Counted from the first letter of the stretch, positions 24,265 to 35,320 are shown. The stretch: 64,000 nt of DNA from Siphlonurus alternatus (GCA_949825025.1 OX463787.1:14195707-14259706); one strand, 5' to 3'. Program-made: numbers and translations. Notes: a model not told the origin generated them from the sequence alone.

Positions 24265-24445
24265 ATCACGCCCCCCTGGCACTTGCGACTTAGGCGCCAT
24301 CAGTCCACGTGGCCCCGGGTGACAAGGTGCTACTGCTGCCTGATGGAGGAGGTGGGGAAGGTCGCGTGGCAGCCGGCCTGAGAGCAGCTGCCTCCACAGA
24401 CATGCGCTCATGATGGTGTTGTGTTCTCCAGAAGGATGTAGTGCA
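24265..24445. promoter_or_regulatory. Strong GC islet with GGTCGCGTGGCAG
   Basis: One of the most GC-rich blocks in the window: CACGCCCCCCTGGCACTTGC, TCCACGTGGCCCCGGGTGAC, AAGGTGCTACTGCTGCCTG, GGTCGCGTGGCAG at 24360-24372, and AGCAGCTGCC. It combines all the words shared by the other islets. CCCCCCTGGCACTTGC and the GTGGCAG end have some similarity to CTCF half-sites. A regulatory role is inferred. Confidence 0.4.
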
Positions 24446-24563
24446 GGCGTCTAGCGGCTGTTCTATGCTATCTTAGAAGATGAGCATTTTAAGACGGTAT
24501 TACACGATACAATTTTTCTAATTATTCTATATGTATGTGTGTATTTTAACTAAGAATTTGTAA

Positions 24564-24703
24564 GGGGCATTCACAAAGTCTTAAGGCCACATTTAGGGCT
24601 CGATAATTTAAGACCAGAAATTTTGGGTCTAAAAAGCATGCCTAAAATCGAGCTTTAAATTATCGAGCCCTAAATGTGGCCTTAGGGCTTTGTGAATGCT
24701 CCC
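24564..24703. mobile_element. Fold-back MITE of the GGGGCATTCACAAAG family, copy 2
   Basis: GGGGCATTCACAAAGTCTTA pairs with the complementary right end. The inner arms are AAGGCCACATTTAGGGCTCG and its complement. The interior AAATTTTGGGTCTAAAAAGC and CATGCCTAAAATCG is shared with 45020-45131. Confidence 0.85.
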
Positions 24704-25080
24704 TTGTATGAACTATTGTATTCTTTATAATCGGATTACCTAACCTGTAGTCTGTTTTTTGAATAAATATAATAAATAAACAATTTTTCCTTACAAGAAA
24801 ACTTAATCTCCATTTGTTTGTATGGAGAGAAAATTTTCTTGCAAGGAAAAATTGTATACAATAATCAGAAAAATTGTATCGTGTAATATAGGCTTTAAAG
24901 TCATCTTCACTTATTATGGATTTGACGTCATGAAATTTTTCCTTTGTCCTCCTATACAATAATATAATAAAATAGCCAGGAAATTTACAACCAAATTTCA
25001 CGAAAATCGCGCTATTGGTGATACCGGGCTGAAATTTTCAGTACTTGCTAATAACATGATTTGCATCAATTTTTTTGGCG
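24704..25080. other. Spacer with inverted AAGAAAATTT-type repeat
   Basis: CAATTTTTCCTTACAAGAAA (about 24781) is inverted by TTTCTTGCAAGGAAAAATTG (about 24835), a small hairpin. A CRE TGACGTCA lies at 24923-24930. The frame on the minus strand is incidental. Confidence 0.45.
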
Positions 25081-25082
25081 GA

Positions 25083-25150
25083 CCCCCCCCCCCCCCCCCA
25101 AAAAAAAAAAGTGTCATACGGTGACCTTGAGTGAACTTTGACCTCCGATT
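25083..25150. promoter_or_regulatory. C/A homopolymer run beside nuclear-receptor-like sites
   Basis: A run of 17 Cs and 11 As precedes TGACCTTGA (25122-25130; reverse TCAAGGTCA, the FTZ-F1/ERR-type monomer site). TGAACTTTGACCT follows (25132-25144; reverse AGGTCAAAGTTCA, a perfect DR1 element). Motif matches are seen; occupancy is inferred. Confidence 0.35.
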
Positions 25151-27173
25151 GATTTACGTTAAAAGGGTCGCTTGACGTCTAACCAAAGATTAAATGGATA
25201 TGACTTTGGTATGAGAAAAAATCAGAAAACGAATAAAAATGTAATAATTGTAATATGATTAGCATAGCATTCCCATAAAGAGAGGGTTCTTTTTGGTTAT
25301 GACAATAGACGTATAGGCATTTCTGTATATACTGGCAGTATGCACTAGAATGGGATCGAAAAGATTTCTGAAATTGTTGTTAAAATTTGATCTTCTTTCA
25401 ATAATTACATAATGCACTCGTTGCAAATTGAAAAATAAACATACGTGACAATTTAAATTTTTTATTATTCATACACCTCAAAATAGCACGAGCGTTATTA
25501 ATTATTACAACCGAATGTGTATTATATATCTCACAGTATATTCTGTATATTTATATCTTATCGATTTAGAAATTGAAAAAAAAAAAATCAAACCATTTTT
25601 GTATTGACTACAATAAACATATGGTTTTCTACAACTATGCTTTTCTTAATCATAAACCTGCACACATAATTAACTTGAAGCTTTATCTTATGATAAGGTT
25701 TCCAAACTCCCTAAATTCCATTTTCGATTTATAAATAGCTTATAGTATATATAAAACTCCCTGAAGTTAGAAATAAAGGTATATTATGCATGCAGTTAAA
25801 AGTGGTAGGACTTAAAATTATAATAGTTCAAATTGTTATTTTATTGCTATTTATTTATTATTTTAATTTTAATTAAAAATGTATATTTTTTTAATTTTTG
25901 TATTAATAATTAATAGATACTTAAATTTAAAAGTCAGATATGTATAATATTCCATTAAATTTAGTTTCACTGGACAAATGTATTTTCCTTCTTTACAAAA
26001 ATGATCAAAACAACATCAAGTTATCTCCTGATCTCTACAGCCTCCCGGTCCAGCTGCTCTCATGATACACCGTCTTGTTCTAGCAGTTCTAGCCAGTTAA
26101 AATAATAATACGGGACCCGCAGGTTAACTTAAGACTCTGATTTTTAAACACATCCCCTATAAGTAACAATAACAAGGTCACAATGCAGATTTGAGACACT
26201 AGATTTAATTGTTAAAGGAAATAATATTATGCATGAATCATGAATTTTTTGTTTAAGTAAACTCTTTGAAATATTTGTCATGCGCAACATAGTCCGAATT
26301 CGGCTTTGGGTGCTATACACTAAATTATTAGTATGCTATTATTTTTTTATTTGAATAATGAAGTGAACACAGCTCTAATATAAGGTATATAACTTATCAG
26401 CATTGTATTCGCTTTTTGATAAGATTGTTTAATTTAAACAATTAAATTGTTTAATTGGGGGGGCAGCACTGTGAATATTGCTTGAATAAATCTAAATTTT
26501 GAATTAGAGTGGCTAATTTAATTATGAAGTATTTAATAATTTAATTACATGGCTTAAAAATTCAACGAATCAATTCTAAATAGTTTTATACCATATAATT
26601 ATATGATTTAAACTGATTTATTTAGTTTTAAAATTCCATTCATTTTATATTTTAAACATATAGTAATAAATCTTCGCACAAGATATTTTCATGGAATTTG
26701 TCATAATTAAAAGCATTTTAATCTAACGAGGAAAATGCACATTTTCAACACATTAATAATTATCAGAATATTGATATAGTTCTCCAAACAAAATAATTCC
26801 AGCAATAGATTAGCATGTATCTATAAAGGAAACGAGACTCCCTTAATTTCGCCCCATTAAATACACGCCACGCGCGCACTTTGCTAATCAAATCCAAACA
26901 GATGAATTGTTATCGTTTGGCACACGACCGGATGTACTTGGTGTATCATTTGGATGGCCCAGTAACATTTAGTTAATGTTTAATTTAACTAAAATTAATT
27001 CACAATTTTTTATTTTTATATTAAATAAATTTTTTCCATTTTAAATATTTTATAATACTATTTTTAAACAAAATATTACTTTCATACAAAATTATAATGT
27101 TCAAAATTAAAAATTTAATATTTACAGCAACAATTTTTAATATTTTTTACTTCGTAATCGCATATTTTCTAAC
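25151..27173. other. AT-rich non-coding stretch
   Basis: AACTCCCT octamers lie at 25705 and 25755, 50 bp apart in the same orientation. Nothing else. Confidence 0.5.
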
Positions 27174-27552
27174 TAAGGTAGAGATAACGCCGAACAGCTG
27201 ATCGACGTAATGCCCTTTGATTAACATGTAAACCTTAGCAAATTGACAAAAATTCTGAAATTTTTTTGAGATGCAGATATTATAGTGCCTAAAAGCCATA
27301 GAAAAAATTTCAAAACGATTTAACGAGCCGATTTTTTTTAATTAATTTTTTTAATTTTCAGCATAGGGCTTTCCTAAAAAATTAATTTAAAAAAATCGGC
27401 TCGTTAAATGTTGTTGAAACTTTTGCTATGGCTTTTAGGCTCTAATATCTGCCCCTCAAAAAAATTTCAGAATTTTTGTCAATTTGCTAAGGTTTACATG
27501 TTAATCAAAGGGGATTACGTCGAACAGCTGTTCGACGTTATCTCTACCTTAG
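27174..27552. mobile_element. Fold-back MITE of the AAGGTAGAGATAA family, copy 2
   Basis: A palindrome bounded by CTAAGGTAGAGATAACG and CGTTATCTCTACCTTAG. The stem includes TTAACATGTAAACCTTAGCA and CCTAAAAGCCATAG with complements on the right. The loop lies around 27355-27375. The interior is unrelated to copies 1 and 3; only the termini are shared. Confidence 0.85.
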
Positions 27553-28240
27553 TAAATTTAAGGAATAAAAATATTGAAAAATATTAAATACAATTATGAA
27601 AATATGAATATCGCGCAGGACAAAACCGCAACGAAAAGAAACAGCTTGGCACACATTATTTATCATAATTTAAAGAAGGAATCTTATTAAGAAATCCATC
27701 TTGTCCTGTTTATGAACATCTATAGAACAAAGATTTTTTTACCCGTCCTAAAACAAAAAGATGTAATATATGCTTCTTTGTTGCATGCATGCAAATACTA
27801 ATATATAAATTGGTATTTTATAATACTTATGTGAGACAGGGAGATAGAATACACTCGTATATAACATTTATATGTGATCATTTCAAAAGCTTGACAGAAT
27901 TGTCTTATTCTCTGCATTATATTTTGGTCTTGTGATATTAAAAATAAAATTTAAATTGATAGAAACGAGGAAAGCCTGCATTAAAAAAAACAAAGAATAT
28001 TATCAAATCCCGTTCAATGACATTGAACTCAGTGAACACAGATCGGTTTATTAATTAAAAACACCTTTCAGAAATAACTAGAAACGTAGAATATTTAAGC
28101 TTCCCATTTCGTATTTCAAAATTAAAATTTCTCATATTTATCAAAACATCTTAACAAATCTCTTTTATAAACCGGAAATCCAAAAACTAGTCAACTTCCT
28201 GTGAGGATACAAAAGTAAGTAGACTGTTGTGTTCGTTGAC
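27553..28240. other. AT-rich non-coding stretch
   Basis: Nothing recognisable. Confidence 0.5.
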
Positions 28241-28410
28241 TTGATCTCTGCAGTTCCGGGCTGCTACACGACTCTCTTATCAGAAACATTGTTGGGGACA
28301 CGCTCTTTAATTGCCGCTCGCTCGTGACATTCGTGACGTTATTGGAGACACCCGCGTGACGTCACAGGACGTTAACCTGAAGGTTATGTCACCTGAAAGG
28401 TCTTGTGTGA
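28241..28410. promoter_or_regulatory. GC islet with CRE
   Basis: CGCGTGACGTCACAGGACG contains TGACGTCA at 28357-28364. TTCGTGACGTTATTGG adds a half-CRE, and TATGTCACCTGAAAGG holds an E-box. A tandem-like GGGGACACGC / GGAGACACCC pair is also present. Candidate cAMP-response-type regulatory element. Confidence 0.35.
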
Positions 28411-28464
28411 GATACTGAATGAAATATCAGTGTTTATAAAAGAAGTTCCAATAATATTTTTTAA

Positions 28465-28796
28465 TGATGAATCTCAGTTACTGCTGGAGTCAGAGAATAT
28501 TTTTCTATGACAGAATCAAATGAAATAAATTTTACAAAATTTAGAATGTTCTGAAAAACTTAATCGCTTATGGTTTGAGCAAATTCGGTCTTGCAGTTTT
28601 CTTACAACAGCTCCATTTTCGGTTTCCATCCATAAAGCCAATGTTAAACTTCTACCTCAGTTTTCACAAAACTGATAAGACAGATTCGCTTCAAAATTTG
28701 TATGCCACTTATTGATGGTGAGTTCTAAGTCCCCTGCAAGTCTTTTTGCATTCAGGCGGTACGATTACGAGATATCAATCTATTACTGTGATTCAT
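28465..28796 (-). mobile_element. Dispersed ~320-bp element, copy 2
   Basis: The reverse-orientation relative of 11894-12215, with the same ends (GAATCTCAGTTACTG and ACTGTGATTC) and colinear interior. Confidence 0.75.
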
Positions 28797-30640
28797 CCTT
28801 AATTAAATTAAAAGAGGAAATTCATAAGTATTAACTCGAAATTTTACATTGGCGCATGGATTGTACAGTATATAACAAATAATATATTAGTTTACGCCCG
28901 ACTCTATTGGTGCATATCACAGTATAATATATTTAGTTAAATATTGCAAATTCCTTGAGTATAAATTTTGCTAGCGGTAATCCACCTTTCTTAAAAAAAA
29001 GGTTATATTAAAACTGGAAAGCAGGTGTAAAAAGTAGTAAAAAAATATTCTAAAATGCTAAAAAAATTGAGTCACGCTATACGCAAAAGCTGTTGAAAAT
29101 ATTAATTTCATATCTCATGTATTATAGGACATAAAATTAGTGGTTTCAATTTTTTTTACTTAAAACAATTTTATAACTTAATTTAAATTGACATCTCATA
29201 AAAAATGTAATAAATAAATTAAAATTTATATATAATGATATGCCAATTTGTATCTTTAGTAATAAAAGTGTCTAAAAACACATAATAGACTATTACTAAA
29301 TATTCTACTAACGTAAAGTCATTAAAACAGTTTCTTTAAATAATTATACTTCGTATGACTCCTTTCGTATATTTCCGTAAAAATTTCAACCAATCAAAAG
29401 AGTCGTAATAAAATTTCAACCAATGAACGTAAGAATCTTAAATACGATTTAGATTTAATTATATATGACCTAGAGAATAAATTCCGTAATGTTTAATTGC
29501 TTTGAAGCTATGTCAAGTTTGTTTGAAGAAACTTGCCAATTATGTGATCTAATTATATTGTCAACACTTAAGTAAATGTCACGAGTGCCAACATGGCCAA
29601 CATCCGATATGACGTCACAGAAGGGATTATGCAACTCTTATTTGTATCAATGAATATTAATATCAAAATATTTGTTTATTTTAGTATACATTATAAAAGA
29701 AAGTTATAAATTATGTGCTACTTAATGTTTTATTATAACTAAGGGAACAAGGAAACCGTATTAATGATGGCTGGTATAGAAATTGCATTGGAAGTTTTCA
29801 AAGCATTTATTAATTAAATTCAATGAATATTCATTAATTTCCATAGAATTGCAATATTAAAAGATATTGCAATTAAAACAATAAATGAAATTACATGAAA
29901 TTATAATAGACATATATATAGTCAAAAACTGGTCATATTTTATATATTTATATAACTCCAATTTATAAAAGATGTATTTCAAATAAGATTTTTTCATTTT
30001 CAACTAATGTTTTCTTTTGGATTTGTTTGTGACAAGTATATATAGCTTAAAAAAAATAAAAATGCACATAATTAAAATTAAATAACCATAACAAGCTATC
30101 TTGCTTTCAAAACCATGCATTTTTGAATACTAAATTTAGTTCTTATTCCTATAATTATATAACTAGTAGACTATAATTTTAAGACAAGAATTGTGAAATG
30201 ACAAAATTGTCTTCGGTAGCATCTGCCTTAGCTTATGAATTCATTATTTGGCAACAGAAACCAGTTTTCCTCACACTCACAACACATTCTTCTTCACGGT
30301 TTAATTATGGTACTTTCACCGGCTCGGTTCACCAGTTACATCAACACAAGATTATCTAAATGATATCTATCAAATAACCGTGAAATTCCCTGCCTTCCGC
30401 TCATGCTTAGTTTTTATCTTTGCAATTACAGCAGGTGAATTTTAATATTTTTTAAAGGTTGTAATATTTTTTTATTTAAAATTTGCATATTTACAACTAT
30501 TCTTCCATGTTTTTTTTTTTTTTTTTTTACAGTGGATAATGTTTGATATATACATTTAAAATAATATTTTTAGCATAATATCTATTTTCTGCATGCAAGT
30601 GATAGGTAGAAGTATTTATTAAATTTATCCGTTAAAAATT
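28797..30640. other. AT-rich non-coding stretch with CRE
   Basis: TGACGTCA at 29610-29617; AAATTTCAACCAAT twice near 29382 and 29409; poly-T near 30512. No gene. Confidence 0.5.
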
Positions 30641-30959
30641 ATCGTATTTTAAAAGAAGTATTCGCGAACGCAACCAAATTCAGCCCTCTAGTGGCCAAAA
30701 GTGTGAACTACTAGAATGCGGCTAGCTGTTCATAACAGTATAGGAACAACATACCATTCCTGAGTTAATTTACGTGATTATATAATATTATCCACTTGCA
30801 AATTTTTAATTATCATAATAAAGTTAAATATTAGTCTTAATAAATAAAATAACAGATAAATGTGACCATACACCGTGTCATTTGCTTTAAATAGAGTCTT
30901 GCGCGCGGCGCGTGGAATATATGCATAATATGTATATGTCGACGATCCATATGATATTA
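30641..30959. other. Spacer left of the giant hairpin
   Basis: Short GC patches GCCCTCTAGTGGCCA (30680) and GCGCGCGGCGCGTGG (30900) are present. No gene. Confidence 0.4.
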
Positions 30960-30994
30960 AATTATTGTTAATTTTTCTTACTGATTGGGATAAA

Positions 30995-31780
30995 ATTATG
31001 AAATTAATTTTCAAGGTGTAATCGACCCTCCTAAAAACTTGGAAATAATTTAAGATTTTCTCCCCGACGCACCCCTGAGGGTGGAGAACTACCCCGAAAA
31101 ACAATCTTCCTTAAAAATTGTGCTAAAATTATGAAATTAATTTTCAAGGGGCAATCAACCCTACTGAACTCGGAAATAATTATAGATTTTCTCCCCGACA
31201 CACCCCTGAGGGTGGAGAACTACCCCAAAAAACAATCTTCCTTAAAAATTGTGCTAAAATTTTGAAATTAATTTTCAAGGGGCAATCGACCCTACTGAAC
31301 TCGGAAATAATTTTAGATTTTCTCCCCGACGCACCCCTGAGGGTGGAGAACTACCCCGAAAAACAACCTTCCTTAAAAATTGTGCTAAAATTATGAAATT
31401 AATTTTCAAGGGGTAATCGACCTTCCTGAACTCGAAAATAATTTTAGATTTTCTCCCCGACGCACCCCTGAGGGTGGAGAACTACCCCGAAAAACAATTT
31501 TCCTTAAAAATTGTGCTAAAATTATGAAATTAATTTTCAAGGGGTAATTGACCCTACTGAAGTCGGAAATAATTTTAGATTTTCTTCCCGACGTACATCT
31601 GAGGGTGGAAACCTACCCCTAAAATCCATTTTTCTTAAAAATTGTGCTAAAATAAAAAAATTAAATTTTCAAGTGTTTAGTAACCCCTCGTAAACTCGGA
31701 AATAAATTTAGACTTTTTCCCCGACGCAACCCTGAGGGTCAACGGCTACCCACCATATCCTTCTTTCTTAATAATCGATC
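30995..31780 (+). repeat. Left-arm tandem array, 131-bp unit
   Basis: About six full units plus a diverged seventh. Each reads roughly AAATTAATTTTCAAGGGG, then CGACCCTACTGAACTCGG, then TTCTCCCCGACGCACCCCTG, AGGGTGGAGAACTACCCC and TTAAAAATTGTGCTAAAAT. Divergence increases toward the centre of the hairpin. Confidence 0.92.
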
Positions 31781-32339
31781 GAGTTGAAATTGTGAATTAA
31801 ATTTTTTTTCGGGATTTATCGAAATTTTTCAGAGAAAATGTATCCCAGACTCACTTCTTCACTTGCAGTATGATGATGGTTTCACTCAATGTGTTCAACA
31901 CCGTTAATTGGCGTGATGGCACATGTTGGTCCGCTCAACGAGGCTATGTGTGTAGGTGCATGGCCTCTAACATCTGAGTTGTGACCAATTCCATGCAACG
32001 TCTTATCTCCACTTTCTGTTCGTCAATTGGTCTCAAATCTCTTCTTGTAAACCTTTTGCTTCAGAAAGAGATTTGAGAGCATTGACGAGCTGAAAGTGAT
32101 GGACGTTATGTGGAATTGATGGTCACACCTCAGTTGTTAATTAAAGTCACACATAGCCTCATTGTGCAGACCCCAACATGAGCCTTCACGACATGTAATT
32201 ATTATAACGGTGGACATCCATCATCATACTGCAAGTAAAGAGGCGAGTCTGATATATTTTTTTTCTATGAAAAATTACGATAAATCCCGAAAAAAATTTA
32301 ATTCACAATTTCAACTCGATTATTAAGAAAGAAGGATAT

Positions 32340-33190
32340 GGTGGGTAGCCGTTTACCCTCAGGGTTGCGTCGGAGAGAAAATCTAAAATTATTTCCGACT
32401 TCAGTAGGGTCGATTACCCCTTGAAAATTAATTTCATAATTCTAGCATATTTTTTAAGGAAAATTGATTTTCGGGGTAGTTTTCCACCCTCAGGGGTGCG
32501 TCGGGAAGAAAATTTAAAATTATTTCCGAGTTCAGGAGGGTCAATTACCTCTTGAAAATTAATTTCATAATTTTAACACAATTTTTAAGGAAAGTGGATT
32601 TTAGGGGTAGTTTTCCACCCTCAGGGGTGCGTCGGGGAGAAAATTTAAAATTATTTCCGAGTTCAAGAGGGTCAATTACCTCTTGAAAATTAATTTCATA
32701 ATTTTAGCACAATTTTTAAGGAAAGTGGATTTTAGGGGTAGGTTTCCACCCTCAGGGGTGCATCAGGGAGAAAATATAATATTTTTTTCTAATTTAGGAA
32801 GGTCGATTACCCCTTGAAAATTAATTTCAAAATTTTAGCACAATTTTTAAGGAAAGTGGATTTTAGGGGTAGTTCTCCACCCTCAGGGGTGCGTCGGGGA
32901 GAAAATCTAAAATTATTTCCTAGTTTAGGAGGGTCGATTACCCCTTGAAAATTAATTTCATAATTTTAGCACAATTTTTAAGGAAAATGGGTTTTAGGGG
33001 TAGTTATCTAACACTCAAGGGTGCGTCGGGGAGAAAATCTAAAATTATTTCTTAGTTCAGGAGGATTGATAACCCCTTGAAAATTAAGTTTTATAATTTT
33101 AGCTCGTTTATTAAAAAAAGTGGAAAATACTAATAGGTCTGAATAACGGGGTACAGCCGGGTAGCACTCCAGGGGTGTGCGTGGTAGAGG
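32340..33190 (-). repeat. Right-arm tandem array, 131-bp unit, inverted
   Basis: Six full units plus a decayed outer one, in reverse complement to the left array (CCACCCTCAGGGGTGCGTCG, AGGGTCGATTACCCCTTGAA). The right-arm GATTTTAGGGGTAG variant differs from the left-arm version, so the arms have been homogenised separately. Confidence 0.92.
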
Positions 33191-33530
33191 TGGTGCCACG
33201 GGGGTGTGGTAAAGAATCTGTATTAATTAATTATTTCAGAGGTGTAAATTAATAAAATTACCTATTGTATGAAATTTTCTCCATAAAATTCTTATAAATT
33301 TTCAAATTGTTACATCTCGGCCATATCCATTAGAAAAACTTTTCGTATTTCCTATGGGGAAAAAAAAACACCCCTGAAAAGGCTGAAAGGGGTGCGATTG
33401 GCTCCAATAATATTGTAAAGCCCCTGAATTTAATTTGACAGCTGGTGCGTCAAATTTTACGTTTGTATGTAAGCTTCTAATCGCACATTATCAAATTATT
33501 AACCTGCTTTTCATACTCCATATTTCTTTC
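33191..33530. other. AT-rich spacer
   Basis: Nothing recognisable. Confidence 0.4.
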
Positions 33531-33605
33531 GAGCCGCATTACGTCCGCCATTTTGTGACGTCATCACTCTGCAGACAGCGCCGCCATCGGTCATTTCGTT
33601 CGAGA
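33531..33605. promoter_or_regulatory. YY1/Pho-like motif abutting a CRE
   Basis: CCGCCATTTTG (33545-33555) is the reverse of CAAAATGGCGG, the YY1/Pleiohomeotic consensus. It is immediately followed by TGACGTCA (33556-33563), with a second GCCGCCAT near 33580. The 75-bp patch is GC-rich in AT-rich DNA. It could be a promoter of an unrecognised transcript or a Polycomb-type element; motif evidence only. Confidence 0.4.
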
Positions 33606-34157
33606 ATATTTTAAAAATTTTATTTGTATAAATGTTTTATCTATTACACAAAAATTATTAATCAATCATTTTGTATAATTTGTTTTATTTTATAAAATAT
33701 AAGATTATCGTGTTTAAGTGTATATTAATTAAAAAATATATTTTTTTATGATTTTTTTTAATAAATTGTATTAATTTAAATTATACAGTTGGGACATCTA
33801 GATATTTTAAGCAAACTCCCTAAAAGTAAAATTCGTTCGTGTTCTGTTTTTTTGTCCAGTGAAACTCCCTGGTTATACAAAATAAAATCTAATTTCAGTT
33901 ATAAAATTATCACAATCTCAATTCATTGCAAATTAAGTTATTTAATCATATTCTTTTTATTACTGTGCTTAATTTTTAGTTAACGCCCCTAGAAACTTTT
34001 CGTTGTATGACAATTTTTAGGGGACATGATCCATGAATTTATTGTAACTTTATTAAATTGGAAAACAACACACACAATGATCATCGACCACTCAAAACAA
34101 AGTTGTTACATGTTTTACTATAGTGGATAACTAGCATGAAACATTTTAATTGCAAAA
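33606..34157. other. AT-rich spacer
   Basis: AACTCCCT octamers at 33814 and 33863, 49 bp apart in the same orientation. No gene. Confidence 0.5.
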
Positions 34158-34277
34158 ATGAATATTATAGAGCATAAAATTAAATTACCCCTAATATTTA
34201 CCTTCTTTGGAACTCTTATAGCCATATTTTCTTTTTTTGCCGTCACTATAGCTAGTTTCTGGATTGATCAACGCCCC
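34158..34277 (+). other. Hydrophobic open frame running into the assembly gap
   Basis: An ATG-started frame of 40 codons with a strongly hydrophobic stretch (PLIFTFFGTLIAIFSFFAVT) runs into the N block. It could be a signal-anchor segment of a truncated ORF, or chance in T-rich DNA. I recognise no family. Confidence 0.15.
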
Positions 34278-34477
34278 NNNNNNNNNNNNNNNNNNNNNNN
34301 NNNNNNNNNNNNNNNNNNNNNNNNNNNNNNNNNNNNNNNNNNNNNNNNNNNNNNNNNNNNNNNNNNNNNNNNNNNNNNNNNNNNNNNNNNNNNNNNNNNN
34401 NNNNNNNNNNNNNNNNNNNNNNNNNNNNNNNNNNNNNNNNNNNNNNNNNNNNNNNNNNNNNNNNNNNNNNNNNNNNN
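34278..34477. other. Assembly gap of exactly 200 N
   Basis: The round length suggests a placeholder rather than a measured gap. It sits at the left edge of a transposon-dense region, which is a likely cause of the break. Confidence 0.98.
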
Positions 34478-34690
34478 GTTCACTTCCTCTAAGACAAAAA
34501 CATTGTATATATGTAGTCTCTGTAGTCTACATCAATACATTATGTCAACAAGTTAATATTACGTCATCATTACTATAATGACTTGGACTATATCTCTTCA
34601 CAGCTGCCTCTGATACAAACCAGTAATATTTTCGTGTGAAATAAATTAATTACTTCTATAATATGGACTATTAAGAAAGGCAAAGTTGCC
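34478..34690 (+). repeat. Dispersed repeat, copy 1
   Basis: AAGACAAAAACATTGTATAT, GTAGTCTCTGTAGTCTACA, CATTATGTCAACAAGTTAAT, AATGACTTGGACTATA and CTGCCTCTGATA recur in the same order at 35985-36165 (about 85-90% identical by eye). The left end is lost in the gap. Confidence 0.8.
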
Positions 34691-34979
34691 AATAAATACT
34701 TATATCAAAACCAATAAAAAGGTGTGCCCCTCTGCATGCTTAATATGGGATGAATGCTATTTAGGGAAAAACTTTTTGAATCCGATAGTAGTTCTTTTTC
34801 CATATCATGAAGGTACATAGCTTCTAATGTCATTGTCATTAAAAAGTACACCTCTGGACACCACGAAAGTTATAATCTTGATATGCAAGTTTGTGGGCAT
34901 ATTATGAATTCATGTTTATGAAAACTATAATGGAGGTTTGATAAACTGTGTAAAATTCATGGGTGCTCTCCCTTAAAAT

Positions 34980-35170
34980 TATGTCTTATTGTTTCTTATG
35001 AAACTATACATACATCAAATATAGTAAAGCATAATATATAATAAAAATATAAATGTTTATTAAGATATGTTTATATATATCTTTATACAAAATGCATAAA
35101 AACGCTGCCAAATTGGTGGTTGAAAAAGGATATCCCATTCACATAGGGTGTTCAGCCACCTAACTATAAA
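34980..35170 (-). mobile_element. LINE 3' end fragment
   Basis: Read on the minus strand, the block goes GGTGGCTGAACACC, then GGATATCC, CCACCAAT and finally CTTAATAAACATTTATATTT. It matches 45335-45475 (GGTGGCTGAATGTG, GGGATATCAT, GCCACCAATG, AATAAACATTTCTATTATTA). AATAAA followed by ATT-type tails is typical of non-LTR retrotransposon 3' ends. Confidence 0.5.
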
Positions 35171-35224
35171 CTACTATCAGACATGTCAAAGAAATTAAAC
35201 TACTACATAAAACTACATAATGAG

Positions 35225-35320
35225 CATTATATTAAAAATTCAAAATTGTATCACTGTATTATGTTCTTTTGCTCAATAAACATTTATATATTATTATTAT
35301 TACTTCGTCAAAAACAAAAA
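35225..35320 (+). mobile_element. Possible LINE 3' tail, plus strand
   Basis: GCTCAATAAACATTTATATA followed by (TTA)n at 35270-35303 repeats the same AATAAACAT-(ATT)n ending. Confidence 0.35.

Larger units (their letters stand above)
30960..33190. repeat. 2.2-kb hairpin with tandem-array arms
   Basis: A continuous inverted repeat is centred near 32050. Left-arm sequence from about 30960 to 32044 pairs with 32062 to about 33190 across a loop of only some 15-20 bases. Outer parts of each arm are tandem arrays of a 131-bp unit; inner 250 bp of each arm are unique and more diverged. Unit landmarks on the left fall at 30995, 31128, 31259, 31390, 31521 and 31652. On the right, the reverse-complement landmark falls at 32421, 32552, 32683, 32814, 32945 and 33077. 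Spacing is 131 bp with rare exceptions (132-133). No protein is encoded. Confidence 0.9.

Noticed and set aside
30995..33190. CRISPR-like array
   Set aside because: Repeats are 131 bp, contiguous and without unique spacers; the genome is eukaryotic.
30778..33199. Frames at 30778-31104 and 33008-33199
   Set aside because: They run into the 131-bp tandem units of the hairpin and are not maintained from unit to unit.
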